Below are positions 35,718-45,828 of a stretch of DNA of 64,000 nt, piece after piece. The DNA lies in contig NZ_JBBCOR010000002.1 of NCBI RefSeq assembly GCF_037151175.1, positions 186,001 to 250,000 on the forward strand, written 5' to 3'. The stretch comes from Asaia sp003994335. GTDB taxonomy: Bacteria; Pseudomonadota; Alphaproteobacteria; Acetobacterales; Acetobacteraceae. Within the stretch, counting starts at the first letter, position 1, and every line of letters begins with the position of its first letter. Made by a program: the position numbers and the translations under genes. The notes under the pieces are model-generated. The model ran no database searches. It saw only the letters and a program-made list of their open reading frames with translations, and was not told the DNA's origin.

Positions 35718-36401
35718 TTATCGCGCAGGCAGGTGAATGCCGCATTCGGTTTTGGTCTGTCCGGCCCAGCGTCCGGCTCTTGGGTCTTCGCCTTCGGCTA
35801 CGGCGCGCGTGCAAGGCGCACAGCCGATGGAGGCGAAGCCGAGACTGGTCAGGGGGTGACGCGGCAAGACGCGGCGGGTCATTTCCGCCTCGATGCGCTC
35901 GCGTGTCCAGGATGCAAGGGGATTGATCTTCGCGCGCCCGTCTTCGAGCGGCTCAACCAGCTTCATCGCCGCGCGTGTGGCGGCCTGGCCGCGTTTGCGC
36001 CCCGTTATCCACGCATCGTAATCGTTCAATGCGGCGTCCATGGGCTCGACCTTGCGCAGCGCACAACAGGCATCGGGGTCGAAATCAGCCAGCATGTCCT
36101 GCGGGTCGCGGTCCTGCAGGGCCTTGGCGGTTGGCGCAATGTTGATCACACCCGTCAGGCCGAGATGATCGATCAGCGTATCGCGATAGGCCAGGGTTTC
36201 TGGAAAATGACGCCGCGTATCGAGGAAGAAGATGGGGAAATCGGTATCGATATCCGCGATCATCGCCAGGAGTAGCGCGGACTCCGCACCAAAAGACGAG
36301 ACCAGCGCCATGCGACCGGCAAGCAGCTCCATGGAGCGCACCAGAATGGAGGCTTCCGGGGTCTGTTCGAGGATATGCCGTTCTGCCTGTGTCAGGGCCA
36401 T
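35718..36401 (-). CDS. cysH: APS-type adenylylsulfate reductase (CysH)
   Basis: It reduces activated sulfate to sulfite with thioredoxin. The ATG at 36401 gives 227 residues. The catalytic ECGIH is at the C-terminus (Cys220). The protein also has Cys112-Cys113 (DACCALRK) and Cys194/Cys197 (GCAPC), the four ligands of the [4Fe-4S] cluster found in APS reductases and absent from E. coli-type PAPS reductase. Substrate should therefore be APS, although the operon also encodes an APS kinase. The PP-loop-like SSFGAESALLLAM is present. It is followed by cysD. Confidence 0.9.
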   Translation of the reverse strand: MALTQAERHILEQTPEASILVRSMELLAGRMALVSSFGAESALLLAMIADIDTDFPIFFLDTRRHFPETLAYRDTLIDHLGLTGVINIAPTAKALQDRDPQDMLADFDPDACCALRKVEPMDAALNDYDAWITGRKRGQAATRAAMKLVEPLEDGRAKINPLASWTRERIEAEMTRRVLPRHPLTSLGFASIGCAPCTRAVAEGEDPRAGRWAGQTKTECGIHLPAR

Positions 36402-36494
36402 GACTGGATAATCCACATTAGAAAATCGCTTATTGCGCCGTGGGACCCGACATAATACCTCGAACCGCAACGTGCAATGGGCAATCTACGAACT

Positions 36495-37895
36495 TCACGT
36501 TTCTTGATGGTGAATTGAACGGCGATGCGTCACCACCTCACCGACCAGCGTCAGGGCGGGGCTCGCGACGCGACGCTCGAGGATCAACGCCGGCAGCGTG
36601 GCAAGCGTTGCCACATGCACGCGCTGGTCATGACGTGTCCCATGCTCGATCACCGCAGCAGGCCAGTCGGGCGGCAGGCCATGGGCCTGTAGCTGGGCAC
36701 ACAGATCCGCCATGGGGGCGAGGCCCATATAGATGGCCAGAGTCTGGCCTTTCTTGGCGAGGCTCGGCCAGTCGAGATTGAGCGTGCCATCGGCGCGTGC
36801 ATGGCCGGTCACGAACACGCAGCTTTGTGCGCAGTCACGATGGGTGAGTGGAATACCCGCCGCCGCGCCGCACCCACTCGCCGCCGTGATACCGGGAATG
36901 ACACGCACCGTAATCCCGGCATCGACCAGCGCCTCCATTTCCTCGCCGCCACGGCCGAAGATGAAAGGGTCGCCGCCCTTCAGGCGCAGCACGCGCTGAC
37001 CTGCTTTCGCGCGACGGATCAGTTCCTCGTTGATGCCATCCTGCGGCAGGGAGTGGTTGCTGCGTTTCTTGCCCACAAAGACGCGTTCGGCATCACGCCG
37101 CACACGGTCCATGATCGCGGCCGGCACGAGCTGGTCATAAAGCACGGTATCCGCATTCTGCATGAGACGTAGTGCGGCCAGTGTCAGCAGATCAGGATCG
37201 CCCGGCCCGGCCCCTACGAGCCAGACCTCGCCCTCTCTGGGCACGCCCTTCAGCGTTGCCTCGAGACTTGCCCTCGCAGCCTCATCCTCACCGCGCAGGG
37301 CACACTCGGCCCCGATCCCATCTACAAAGTTCTCCCAGGCACGACGACGAATCTGTGTGTCGGGCTGGGCCTGGCGTATCCAGCCGCGCTGGGCCTGCAT
37401 GAAGCGCGCCAGACGGGACAACCCGTCCGGCAGCAGCGCTTCGATCTGTGTCCGCAGCCGGCGGGCAAGCACCGGTGCCGCACCATTGGTCGAAATCGCA
37501 ATCTGCACGGGTGTGCGGTCGATGATCGCCGGGGTGATGAAGGTCGAGGGTGCGGGGTCGTCGACCACGCAGATATTTACCCCGGCCTTGCGCGCCTCTG
37601 CCGCCACCTCACGGTTGAAATCTTCATCCTCGGTCGCGGCAAAAACGAGGCGCATGTCAGGAAGCAGAGTGCGAATTAGAGTGAGATCGAGCGGGCGCGT
37701 GTCATGCCGGATGCGGCCTGTCTCGACAGCCTGCAGAATCTCCGGATCGCTCAAAACGCCGCAGACCGTGATATCAGGACAGCGCTCCAGCAACAGGCGC
37801 AACTTGTTGCCCGCGACCTGCCCGCCTCCCACAACAAGGGCACGCGCATCGTCAAGGCGCAGGGCAATGGGGAGATAGGTCGCTTCCTGAGTCAT
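36495..37895 (-). CDS. cysG: Siroheme synthase CysG
   Basis: This is a trifunctional enzyme of 466 residues that converts uroporphyrinogen III to siroheme, the cofactor of sulfite reductase. The N-terminal ~210 residues are the precorrin-2 dehydrogenase/ferrochelatase with ALVVGGGQVAGNKLRLL and INGAAPVLARRLR-like ISTNGAAPVLARR. The C-terminal part is the SAM-dependent methyltransferase with VWLVGAGPGDPDLLTLAALR and the LKGGDPFIFGRGGEE motif. It is the first of cysG-cysH-cysD-cysNC, with 93 bases to cysH. No sulfite reductase gene lies in the window. Confidence 0.93.
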   Translation of the reverse strand: MTQEATYLPIALRLDDARALVVGGGQVAGNKLRLLLERCPDITVCGVLSDPEILQAVETGRIRHDTRPLDLTLIRTLLPDMRLVFAATEDEDFNREVAAEARKAGVNICVVDDPAPSTFITPAIIDRTPVQIAISTNGAAPVLARRLRTQIEALLPDGLSRLARFMQAQRGWIRQAQPDTQIRRRAWENFVDGIGAECALRGEDEAARASLEATLKGVPREGEVWLVGAGPGDPDLLTLAALRLMQNADTVLYDQLVPAAIMDRVRRDAERVFVGKKRSNHSLPQDGINEELIRRAKAGQRVLRLKGGDPFIFGRGGEEMEALVDAGITVRVIPGITAASGCGAAAGIPLTHRDCAQSCVFVTGHARADGTLNLDWPSLAKKGQTLAIYMGLAPMADLCAQLQAHGLPPDWPAAVIEHGTRHDQRVHVATLATLPALILERRVASPALTLVGEVVTHRRSIHHQET

Positions 37896-38063
37896 GCCTT
37901 CTGTATGGCGTGTGCGCAGGGCTGCGCCAAGATCCGGGCCCTATCAGAGACGACTCTGCTGTGATCCTGCCAAGAACGACCGGGTCGGGCGCTCGACGAG
38001 GTTTCACGGTGGCGAGGCCGATCGCCGCGAGGCGCGCTTGTAAGAAACCACACGAAAATGTCG

Positions 38064-38100
38064 GCTGGGCAGGTGTGATCAGCCTGTTAGCATGCCCAGC
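38064..38100. promoter_or_regulatory. Inverted repeat upstream of gluconate 5-dehydrogenase gene
   Basis: GCTGGGCA (38064-38071) and TGCCCAGC (38093-38100) form a perfect 8-bp dyad separated by 21 bases, ~90 bases before the SDR start. It could be a regulator site or an mRNA hairpin. Confidence 0.3.
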
Positions 38101-38188
38101 ATATGAGCCGCCCCTGGAAACTTCCCTGGATGAGGGAGAGAACTTCCTGGCGCTCTTCGTCCCCGTCCACGCGCTGAAGGAAGTCTCA

Positions 38189-38956
38189 ATGTCCGACCCC
38201 TCCCTGTTTTCGCTTCATGGCAAGCGCGCGCTGATCACCGGCGCCTCGCGCGGTATCGGCTTTACACTGGCTCAGGGCCTGGGCAGCTTCGGCGCCGAGA
38301 TCATTCTCAACGGCCGCAATGCCGCCCATCTCGATTCAGCGCGTGCACGGCTCGAGGCCGAAGGGATCGCGACCCGTGGCAGCGTGTTCGATGTCACCGA
38401 TCAGGATCAGGTTCTGGCAGGTGTCGAGGCAATCGAGAAGGAAGGCCCGATCGATATCCTGATCAATAACGCGGGCATCCAGTCCCGCGCGCCGCTCGAT
38501 CAGTTCCCGCGTGCGGAATGGGACAGGCTGATCTCGACAAACCTGAATGCGGTGTTTTTCGTGGCTCAGGCTGTCTCGCGCGGCATGATTGCGCGTCAGA
38601 GCGGCAAAATCGTCAATATCTGCTCGGTCCAGAGTGAGCTCGCCCGTCCGGGAATTGCGCCCTATACCGCAACAAAGGGTGCCGTGAAGATGCTGACCAA
38701 GGGCATGGCAACGGATTGGGCACGCCATGGATTGCAGATTAACGGTCTGGCCCCTGGCTATTTCGAGACAGAGATGAATGCGGCGCTCGTGGCCGATCCG
38801 GAATTTTCCTCATGGCTGTGCAAGCGCACACCGGCGGCACGCTGGGGCAAGGCCAGTGAACTTGTAGGCGCAGCGGTGTTCCTCTCCTCGGAGGCATCAA
38901 GCTTCGTGAATGGCCATATCCTGATGGTTGACGGAGGTTTGACGGCATCGGTCTGA
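38189..38956 (+). CDS. gno: Gluconate 5-dehydrogenase-like SDR
   Basis: This is a 255-residue classical SDR, close in length to the Gluconobacter NADP-dependent gluconate 5-dehydrogenase (256 residues), which interconverts gluconate and 5-ketogluconate in the cytoplasm. Visible are the N-terminal FSLHGKRALITGASRGIGF, NNAGIQSR, the serine in NICSVQSE, YTATKGAVKML (YxxxK), and a C-terminal NGHILMVDGGLTASV. The frame is open back to 37910 but the ATG at 38189 with AAGGAAG upstream is the expected start. The exact polyol or ketogluconate substrate needs assay. Confidence 0.82.
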   Translation: MSDPSLFSLHGKRALITGASRGIGFTLAQGLGSFGAEIILNGRNAAHLDSARARLEAEGIATRGSVFDVTDQDQVLAGVEAIEKEGPIDILINNAGIQSRAPLDQFPRAEWDRLISTNLNAVFFVAQAVSRGMIARQSGKIVNICSVQSELARPGIAPYTATKGAVKMLTKGMATDWARHGLQINGLAPGYFETEMNAALVADPEFSSWLCKRTPAARWGKASELVGAAVFLSSEASSFVNGHILMVDGGLTASV

Positions 38957-39096
38957 GCCCGTCTTAATTGACTGTTTACGCATTCACGCTTCAGGCGCTA
39001 TGAACTTCAGGGACCGAGCGGGCTCATTGCATGATGCCTGAGACGCCTGGCCTGCCCTGACGGGCAGGCGGCCTGACATGCCGGGGGGCGTTCAAC

Positions 39097-42000
39097 ATGG
39101 AAGTGCGGGAGCGTGTCGGCGCAGACACTGCACAAGAGCCTGGCGGAGAAGACGCCCGGTTCTCTCATCATGCCCTTCACGCGCTGCGCGAGACCTTCCC
39201 GGAAAACGAGATTTCTCTTCTGTTCGTTAATGGCCGGCAAGCCCGTCATGCCGATTCCGAGCGCTCTGACCTGCCAGATCTGACTGCATGGCCGGATCAT
39301 GATTGGGCGCAGCCTCCCCCGAACTCTTCCCAGGCCACTCTCACCGGGTGGTTGTTTTTCGCTTTTGGCAGCCCCGTCCTGGGGATGATCGCCATCGAGA
39401 CGCGATCCGCCCCCCTCTCGACTCGTGACCATCGCATCATCGCCGCCCATGCACGGGTCCTTGACACACTCGTCCAGGCACTGCCCCCGTCCCAACGCGA
39501 AGCCGCCCTTCCCGCCATCCTCTCTCCCCCACCTACTGATCTCTACCTGAATGGGAGCACGCAGCTTGGCTTTCTGCTCTGGAATGACCAGACAGCCCGT
39601 CTGACGGGCGACCCACTCATGGCCGAGTTATGCGGACTGGACGCCGAGACCCTGCGCATCGGCATAGAATGGCCGCTGTTTCTCTCCCGGCTGCATGACA
39701 TTCATCGGGGCCATGTCAGTGCGCACCCGGTTCAGTGGTTGCTGGAGGCAGGCCGTACCGGCGTCGTGTTCCGGAGTGCCACGGGCACGCCGCGAGCGGT
39801 CCATCTCAGCGTTCAGCCGCATGCCCATGGATGCACGGGCACCGTGATCAGCCGGGACGAGAGCGATCTCGGGGCGCTGCGCACCAGCCAGGCCTTCATC
39901 AACTCGATGCTGGTCAGCGCCAATGACTGCGTAAAAATCCTTGATCTCGACGGGGTCATCACCTTCGTCAATCATGGCGCGGTTCTGGTTCTCGATCTCT
40001 GCTCGCCAGCCGACATGCTGGGGGTCTACTGGCCCGATGTCTGGCAGGAGCGCGGGCGCAGGCTCTCTCTCGATGCGATCGCTTCTGCCCGTGCGGGGCT
40101 GACGAGCCATTTTCAGGAATATGTCGAGACCAGCGATGGGAGAAAACGCCTCTGGGACGTGGTGGTCACGCCCATCCTCGCTCCGGATGGCAGGCCCGAG
40201 CGCATATTGGGCATTTCCCGTGATATGACCGTGGCGAATCAGGAGCATGAGCGCCTCGAGCTGGCTTTGGCGGCAGGCACGATCGTGGGCATGTGGCTGT
40301 GGGATGCACGCAGAGAGCGGGTCACGGGTGATCTGCGCATGGCCCAGACGCTCCATCTTCCCTCTGCTGTTCTCGCCGACGGGGTAAGCCTCGAAGCCCT
40401 GCTCGACTGCATCACCGAAGAAGACCGCCCAATCGTGCGCGAGGCTCTCGACAAGGCGCTGCGCGAACGCGGGCCTTTCCGATGCGAGTTCCGCCTCAGG
40501 GACGATGGCACCCGTGCCAGCCGCTGGATCGAGGCGAGCGGCTCGTGCAGCTGGGACCAGCACGGGCAGATCAGTCATTTCCCGGGCATTCTCTTCGATA
40601 TCGACGCCGCCAAACGTCAGAATCTCAAGCGCGAGGCACTCGTCACCTTCGGCGACGAGCTGCGCTCGCTTTCAAGCGAAGCGGAGATCCTCTCACTCAC
40701 AGCCCGCACACTCGGGGTGACAATCGAGGCGGATCGCTCCGGATTTGCGGATGTGGATCATGAGCGCGAATTGGCACAGGTCAGCGATAGCTGGCGGCGG
40801 GACATGTCTTTTCCCGATGTATCCGGGCTCTATGCATTTCGTGCTTTCGGCTCCTATATCGACCTGCTTAAACAGGGTGAGGTGGTTGCCATTGACGATG
40901 TGCGCATCGATCCCCTGACAGCCGAACAGGCAGAGCTTTTTGCCCCGCTGCAAATCTGTGCCCTGCTCAATGTGCCGATCATGGAAAACGGTATCCTGCA
41001 GGCAGTGGCTCTGGTGCATTTTGCCCACCCTCATTGCTGGGACGAGATCACCCTGTCTTTCGTCAGGACGATTTCGGACCGGAGCTGGGCCGCCATACGG
41101 CAGGTGCGTGCGCAGGAAGCCCTGCGCCGCATGAATGAGACGCTCGAAGAGCAGGTGCTGCGCCGGACACGCGAGCGCGACCGGCTCTGGGCGATCAGCG
41201 CCGATCTGCTGGCGCTCACCGACCGCGATGGCAGGCTGCGCTATCTGAATCCCAGCTGGCTGGTCTGTTTCGGAGAGAAGGCGCGCGACTGGATCGGCAA
41301 CAAGGCCGAGAACCTCGTTCATCCCGCCGATACGGCACGCGCGACCGAGGCTCTCTCCCTTCTGCGCGAAGGCAGGCTCGATCATGGTGTGGATCTGCGT
41401 TTCCTCCATCAGGACGGAGAGTGGCACACCTTCAACTGGTCCGGCTCCATCGAAGGAGACGACATCTATCTGATCGGGCGCGACGTGACCGACCGGATCG
41501 CGCTCGAAGATCAGCTGCGCCAATCGCAGAAGATGGAGGCTGTCGGCCAGCTTACGGGCGGGCTCGCCCATGACTTCAATAATATCCTGGCCGGAATCGG
41601 CGGCGCCTTGTCCCTGCTCTCCCGTCGTATCGAACAGGGACGCACCGAGGGGCTGGATCGCTACATCGTGGCCGCGCAGGGAGCCACCGATCGGGCCGCC
41701 GCACTGACCCATCGCCTCCTTGCCTTCTCCCGCCGCCAGACACTCGATCCTCAACCCGCCGATATCAACGCACTCATCATCGGTCTCGAAGACCTCATCA
41801 GCGGCACGGTTGGCCCTGCCGTCATTCTTGAACTCAGCCTGGACGAGACCATCGGCCCGGCTCTGGTCGATACGAACCAGCTCGAGAATGCGCTGCTCAA
41901 TCTCTCCATCAATGCGCGCGACGCCATGCCAGAAGGCGGTCATCTGCAGATTGCGACTTCGCGCTGCACACTCGGCCTGCTTCAGGCGGAAGAATGGGGA

Positions 42001-42666
42001 TTACGCCCGGGCGTGTATCAGGTGCTCTCTGTCACCGATACCGGTGTGGGCATGAGCGCCGACGTGATGGCGCGTGCCTTCGACCCGTTCTTCACCACCA
42101 AGCCTCTCGGAAAGGGCACAGGGCTCGGGCTGAGCATGATCTATGGCTTTGCCCAGCAATCCGGTGGACGCGTGAGCATCAGTTCCACCCCCGGGAGCGG
42201 GACTGCGGTCCATATCTGGCTGCCCAGCCATGCCGCCTCCCTTCCCGCAGCCCCCGTCTCCCTGCCTACATCGCGCGATGGCGATGTAATGCGCCATCTG
42301 CGCGTATTACTGGTCGATGATGAGGACACATTGCGCTTCACCATGCGCGAAACCCTGGAAGACTGGGGGGCCATCGTGCAGGAGGCGAGTGATGGGACGG
42401 CGGCTCTCGCGCTCCTCAATGATCGCGAGCGGCTCTTCGATGTGTTGATCACGGATGTCGGTCTGCCCGGCGGTCTCAATGGGCGGCAATTGGCCGATGC
42501 CGCACTCAGCCTGCGCCCCGGTTTGTCGGTACTGTTCATCACCGGCTATGCCGAACAGGCAATCTTCGACCGCAGCGGGCGCAACGAGAAAATCCATATC
42601 CTGCCCAAGCCTTTCACAACGGCCCTTCTGGACGAAAAGCTGCGTACCGCGCTCTGTCATCCCTGA
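39097..42666 (+). CDS. Multi-PAS/GAF hybrid sensor histidine kinase
   Basis: This is a 1189-residue cytoplasmic sensor without evident membrane helices. Regions in order are: an N-terminal part of uncertain fold (1-~250), PAS (~265-380), PAS (~385-500), GAF (~510-680), PAS (~695-800), HisKA with phospho-acceptor His825 in LTGGLAHDFNN, HATPase (NLSINARDAMPEGG, DTGVGMS, GKGTGLGLSMIYGF), and a receiver domain with phospho-acceptor Asp1120 in LITDVGLPGG. No response regulator gene is adjacent, so the fused receiver or a distant partner takes the phosphate. The signal is unknown; soluble PAS/GAF stacks often sense light, redox or small molecules. Confidence 0.88.
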   Translation: MEVRERVGADTAQEPGGEDARFSHHALHALRETFPENEISLLFVNGRQARHADSERSDLPDLTAWPDHDWAQPPPNSSQATLTGWLFFAFGSPVLGMIAIETRSAPLSTRDHRIIAAHARVLDTLVQALPPSQREAALPAILSPPPTDLYLNGSTQLGFLLWNDQTARLTGDPLMAELCGLDAETLRIGIEWPLFLSRLHDIHRGHVSAHPVQWLLEAGRTGVVFRSATGTPRAVHLSVQPHAHGCTGTVISRDESDLGALRTSQAFINSMLVSANDCVKILDLDGVITFVNHGAVLVLDLCSPADMLGVYWPDVWQERGRRLSLDAIASARAGLTSHFQEYVETSDGRKRLWDVVVTPILAPDGRPERILGISRDMTVANQEHERLELALAAGTIVGMWLWDARRERVTGDLRMAQTLHLPSAVLADGVSLEALLDCITEEDRPIVREALDKALRERGPFRCEFRLRDDGTRASRWIEASGSCSWDQHGQISHFPGILFDIDAAKRQNLKREALVTFGDELRSLSSEAEILSLTARTLGVTIEADRSGFADVDHERELAQVSDSWRRDMSFPDVSGLYAFRAFGSYIDLLKQGEVVAIDDVRIDPLTAEQAELFAPLQICALLNVPIMENGILQAVALVHFAHPHCWDEITLSFVRTISDRSWAAIRQVRAQEALRRMNETLEEQVLRRTRERDRLWAISADLLALTDRDGRLRYLNPSWLVCFGEKARDWIGNKAENLVHPADTARATEALSLLREGRLDHGVDLRFLHQDGEWHTFNWSGSIEGDDIYLIGRDVTDRIALEDQLRQSQKMEAVGQLTGGLAHDFNNILAGIGGALSLLSRRIEQGRTEGLDRYIVAAQGATDRAAALTHRLLAFSRRQTLDPQPADINALIIGLEDLISGTVGPAVILELSLDETIGPALVDTNQLENALLNLSINARDAMPEGGHLQIATSRCTLGLLQAEEWGLRPGVYQVLSVTDTGVGMSADVMARAFDPFFTTKPLGKGTGLGLSMIYGFAQQSGGRVSISSTPGSGTAVHIWLPSHAASLPAAPVSLPTSRDGDVMRHLRVLLVDDEDTLRFTMRETLEDWGAIVQEASDGTAALALLNDRERLFDVLITDVGLPGGLNGRQLADAALSLRPGLSVLFITGYAEQAIFDRSGRNEKIHILPKPFTTALLDEKLRTALCHP

Positions 42667-42870
42667 ACAAACGGGGGGGATGGGCGTCGGAAGGGCCTCG
42701 TGCTTCAGGGCAGCTGGAAACGGCAGCTCTTCCGAAAGAACACGATGTCGTCCCAAGCGGCAAAGCCCTGCTCGCCTCAACGCGCAATCCCCGCTGCCAG
42801 GCCTGAGAGCTGAAGGTCCTCGATAACGGGCGCTGCGAGACTGATGCTGCTGCGCCCAAATACGCAGAAC

Positions 42871-45462
42871 CTACTCCGAGGCCCGGCCCGCCTGGTGTTT
42901 CTCCTGTTTTCCGGTTTCCCTCCCGATTGTCTCGCGCGGTGCCTCAGGGGGCAGGGCAGTCGTACGTGGTGCCTCCATGTCTTCCCCGGCCTGCCCGAAC
43001 TGCACACCGGACAGCCCCGTCACCTCCACAAAGCGTGTCGGATAGGGCAGATGGATACCGCGCGCTTCGAACGTCTTCTTCAGACGACGATAGAATTCGC
43101 GCTGAACGGGCCAGCGGCCCGAGGTGATGGTGGGCAATGTACCCCGCACCGTGACGGAGGTCTGATTAAGGGCATCGACGCCCCACATCTGGAAATCGTC
43201 GATGATAAGATTCCTGAATTTTTCGTCGACGCGCATTTCTGCGGTGATGTCATTGATGACCGACACCACCTCATCGGTATCGGTTTCATAGCCGACTTCC
43301 GCCACGATAATGGCCCGGGCGAAGTCACGATTGTAATTGATGATCTGACCAAGCGAGCTGAACGGAAATATGTTCATCGAGCCGTCATTGGCACGCACAT
43401 GGACGGTTCGGAGCGAGAGATGCTCGACCACGCCATAAGTCCCGTTCAGCGTGACGGCATCGCCTACGGTCAGGGCATTTTCCATGAGCAGGAAGATACC
43501 GTTGATGAAGTCCTGAACGAGCTTCTGGGAGCCGAAGCCGAGTGCTACGCCGAAGATGGACGCTCCAGCCAGAAGCGGCGCCACATTGACCCCGATCTCG
43601 CTCAGGATGGTCAGGCCAATGACCGCTACGAGCACCACCATCAGCACGATACGGATCATGGGTTGGAGAGTACGCACGCGCGCGACACGGGCCGCCCCGT
43701 CATCGAGCCCACCAACCTTGCGGGCATAACGCTCCAGCATGACATTGCTGGCCTCCCAGACCACGATGCCGAGCAGGCACGCGATCAGCACGGTCATGGA
43801 GGACGAGATCAGCCTGTAGCCGAGACCGCCTACCCCGAAGAGCGCCTTGATGGGCGCGCCCCAGGCGCTGGCCAGAGCCAGCACGGTGAGCGCGATGATG
43901 ATGATCGATGTCACACGCTGAGCCGGGGCATAATAGCGTGTGAAGCGTGTCTGGGCGTCCTCGCTCAGCGTGACCCAGCCGGGCGCCTTGCGGAATACAC
44001 GCTCCAGCACACCATACAGGACGATGCTGACGCAACGCATGACCACAAGCGCAAGCGCGCTGCGCAGGAAGAGCTTCCAGATAGCGGCATAGCCATGATG
44101 GATCTCGGCTGCCCAGACCAGCCAGAGCCCCATATCGAAGAACAGGGCAACGACCCACCAGGTCCGTCCGAAGAAATGCAGCAGAGTGGCCCCTGCCCCG
44201 CGCCGGTCGCCACGATCGCAAAAGCGCATGACGCGCGGCCGACTGCGCAGGATCATGACCGCGACCATCAGATGCAACACGAGGGTCAGGATCTTGAGAA
44301 GCGCCTCATTGACCCGATCGGGCAGACCGCAATCATCCAGCGTTTCGAACGCTGCCGCCGAGATGCCCGTCGTCATGACCAGAAGACGCAGCCAGTCGAA
44401 CAGAAAGACAGCGGCGGAATCGGAAAACATGGCGAGACGCAGCCACGGACGCTTTGGGGCCAGAATGGTGCGTATCGCAATGATCAACCCGGCCGAGATC
44501 AGCGCGGTAAGGCTGAGCGCACGCAGCAGCGCCGTCGTGTACTCGTCGGCTGCGGGATCCACCACGACAATCAGCAAGGCGATGAACGGCACAACCAGCA
44601 CGGGAACGCAGTCCAGCAACAGGCACAGGAAACTATACGGTAGCCGCTTGAGCACCAGCGTGAGTCGCGCCAAAGCGCCCTGATGGCGCAGTCGTGACAG
44701 GCGCTCCTTGTCCTGTGCCTCTTCTGGCTCATGCGTCTCAGAGGCGGTCAGCGGCGCAGCATCGTCCGGGAGAGGCCGATCCGTCGCATCCTTTGCTACC
44801 GCGCCCTCCGCTGCCTCATCTGCTGCCTCCTGGGCGGCTTGCCGATCATCGAGCTCTTTGGCGAGCGCCATGCGCCCCTTGACGCGTGCCAGTGCTTCGA
44901 CGCGCCCACGAACCCCACGCAGCAGGAAACGCAGCACGTAGAACAGGCAGCTACTGACGAAAGCGAGAATGAGCGCGCGCGTGAAGAGCTTGAGCGATTC
45001 CTGCCGGTCCGCAGGATTGTTGCGCATATGTCGCCACCATGGGCCGATGGCGCGCACATCCACCACCGTGCGCAACAGACTATGCGCCTGTACGCTGGCG
45101 GCTCGTGTCCAGTCCGAGGCGCTTCCGAGCAGTTCCGCGCCCAGACCGTCAGGCTTGAGCTGCGGACCTGTCTTTTCGGGTGCCGGTTTACCCCCGGCGG
45201 ATTGCTGTGCCTGGGTAAGATTCTGAAGCGTGGTCAGGAATTCGCGGCGCTTGCCTTCGTCATTGAGAACCGACGCCAACTGGCGCGCCTGATCCGCCGT
45301 AATCTTCGGTGTGGATGATTCCGGCCCCGCACTCTGCGCCCATGCGCCCTGCGCACCGAGCACCAACATGGCGCAAAGCAGCCCTGCAAACAGGCTTGTC
45401 ATGAGTGTCGGAAACCGGGCGCACAGTCCGGGCGCTCGAGAAGGGGACAGCATCAGGCACAT
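42871..45462 (-). CDS. Large MscS-type mechanosensitive channel
   Basis: This is an 863-residue inner-membrane protein. An N-terminal signal-like segment (TSLFAGLLCAMLVLGAQGAWA), a periplasmic part and a series of hydrophobic helices precede the MscS domain near residues 590-790. Characteristic parts are VALGFGSQKLVQDFINGIF in the pore-lining helix region and NGTYGVVEHLSLRTVHVR with NIFPFSSLGQIINYN in the beta domain. Length and extra helices resemble YbiO/YnaI-like multi-helix channels rather than the 286-residue MscS. It would protect against osmotic downshock. It is monocistronic as far as visible. The start might be the ATG at 45453. Confidence 0.87.
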   Translation of the reverse strand: MCLMLSPSRAPGLCARFPTLMTSLFAGLLCAMLVLGAQGAWAQSAGPESSTPKITADQARQLASVLNDEGKRREFLTTLQNLTQAQQSAGGKPAPEKTGPQLKPDGLGAELLGSASDWTRAASVQAHSLLRTVVDVRAIGPWWRHMRNNPADRQESLKLFTRALILAFVSSCLFYVLRFLLRGVRGRVEALARVKGRMALAKELDDRQAAQEAADEAAEGAVAKDATDRPLPDDAAPLTASETHEPEEAQDKERLSRLRHQGALARLTLVLKRLPYSFLCLLLDCVPVLVVPFIALLIVVVDPAADEYTTALLRALSLTALISAGLIIAIRTILAPKRPWLRLAMFSDSAAVFLFDWLRLLVMTTGISAAAFETLDDCGLPDRVNEALLKILTLVLHLMVAVMILRSRPRVMRFCDRGDRRGAGATLLHFFGRTWWVVALFFDMGLWLVWAAEIHHGYAAIWKLFLRSALALVVMRCVSIVLYGVLERVFRKAPGWVTLSEDAQTRFTRYYAPAQRVTSIIIIALTVLALASAWGAPIKALFGVGGLGYRLISSSMTVLIACLLGIVVWEASNVMLERYARKVGGLDDGAARVARVRTLQPMIRIVLMVVLVAVIGLTILSEIGVNVAPLLAGASIFGVALGFGSQKLVQDFINGIFLLMENALTVGDAVTLNGTYGVVEHLSLRTVHVRANDGSMNIFPFSSLGQIINYNRDFARAIIVAEVGYETDTDEVVSVINDITAEMRVDEKFRNLIIDDFQMWGVDALNQTSVTVRGTLPTITSGRWPVQREFYRRLKKTFEARGIHLPYPTRFVEVTGLSGVQFGQAGEDMEAPRTTALPPEAPRETIGRETGKQEKHQAGRASE

Positions 45463-45828
45463 CCTTGAAGACGGAATAAATGGAAGATGAGGCCCAGCTT
45501 TCTACCCTCACACGGGAAATAGTTTAAGGGTGGGCAGGACCGACATGCCGCGGTTCACAAGAGGCGCGACGGGTGGGCGGACCATTCGCTGGAAACAGGC
45601 CCGCGTGACAAGTGCAAGGTGGCCAGCGCGGATCGCAGGCGGACCACCCATGCCGACATGGCCGCAACCTGCATCTAAGGGGCAGTCGACATCGGGCGGG
45701 CTGAACACCTACCCATACTCATGGCACCGGGTATGGGGGGCACAGACTTGGTGCCCCCGGAGCTGACGGGCAGATCAGAGGGTAACGCCCGTACTCACCC
45801 GATCATGACGCGGGCCTTGAGAGCCCGG
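45463..45828. other. Intergenic region between mscS-like gene and hemA
   Basis: No gene is seen. It holds the promoter of the minus-strand channel gene and the hairpin downstream of hemA. Confidence 0.5.
45736..45758 (-). terminator. Hairpin downstream of hemA
   Basis: Perfect arms GGGGGCAC and GTGCCCCC around a 7-base loop, 70 bases after the hemA stop. It lacks a T-run. Confidence 0.45.

Noticed and set aside
42844..44643. Forward frame of ~600 codons opposite the MscS gene
   Set aside because: Composition of His, Gln, Asp and Arg typical of antisense to a membrane protein gene.
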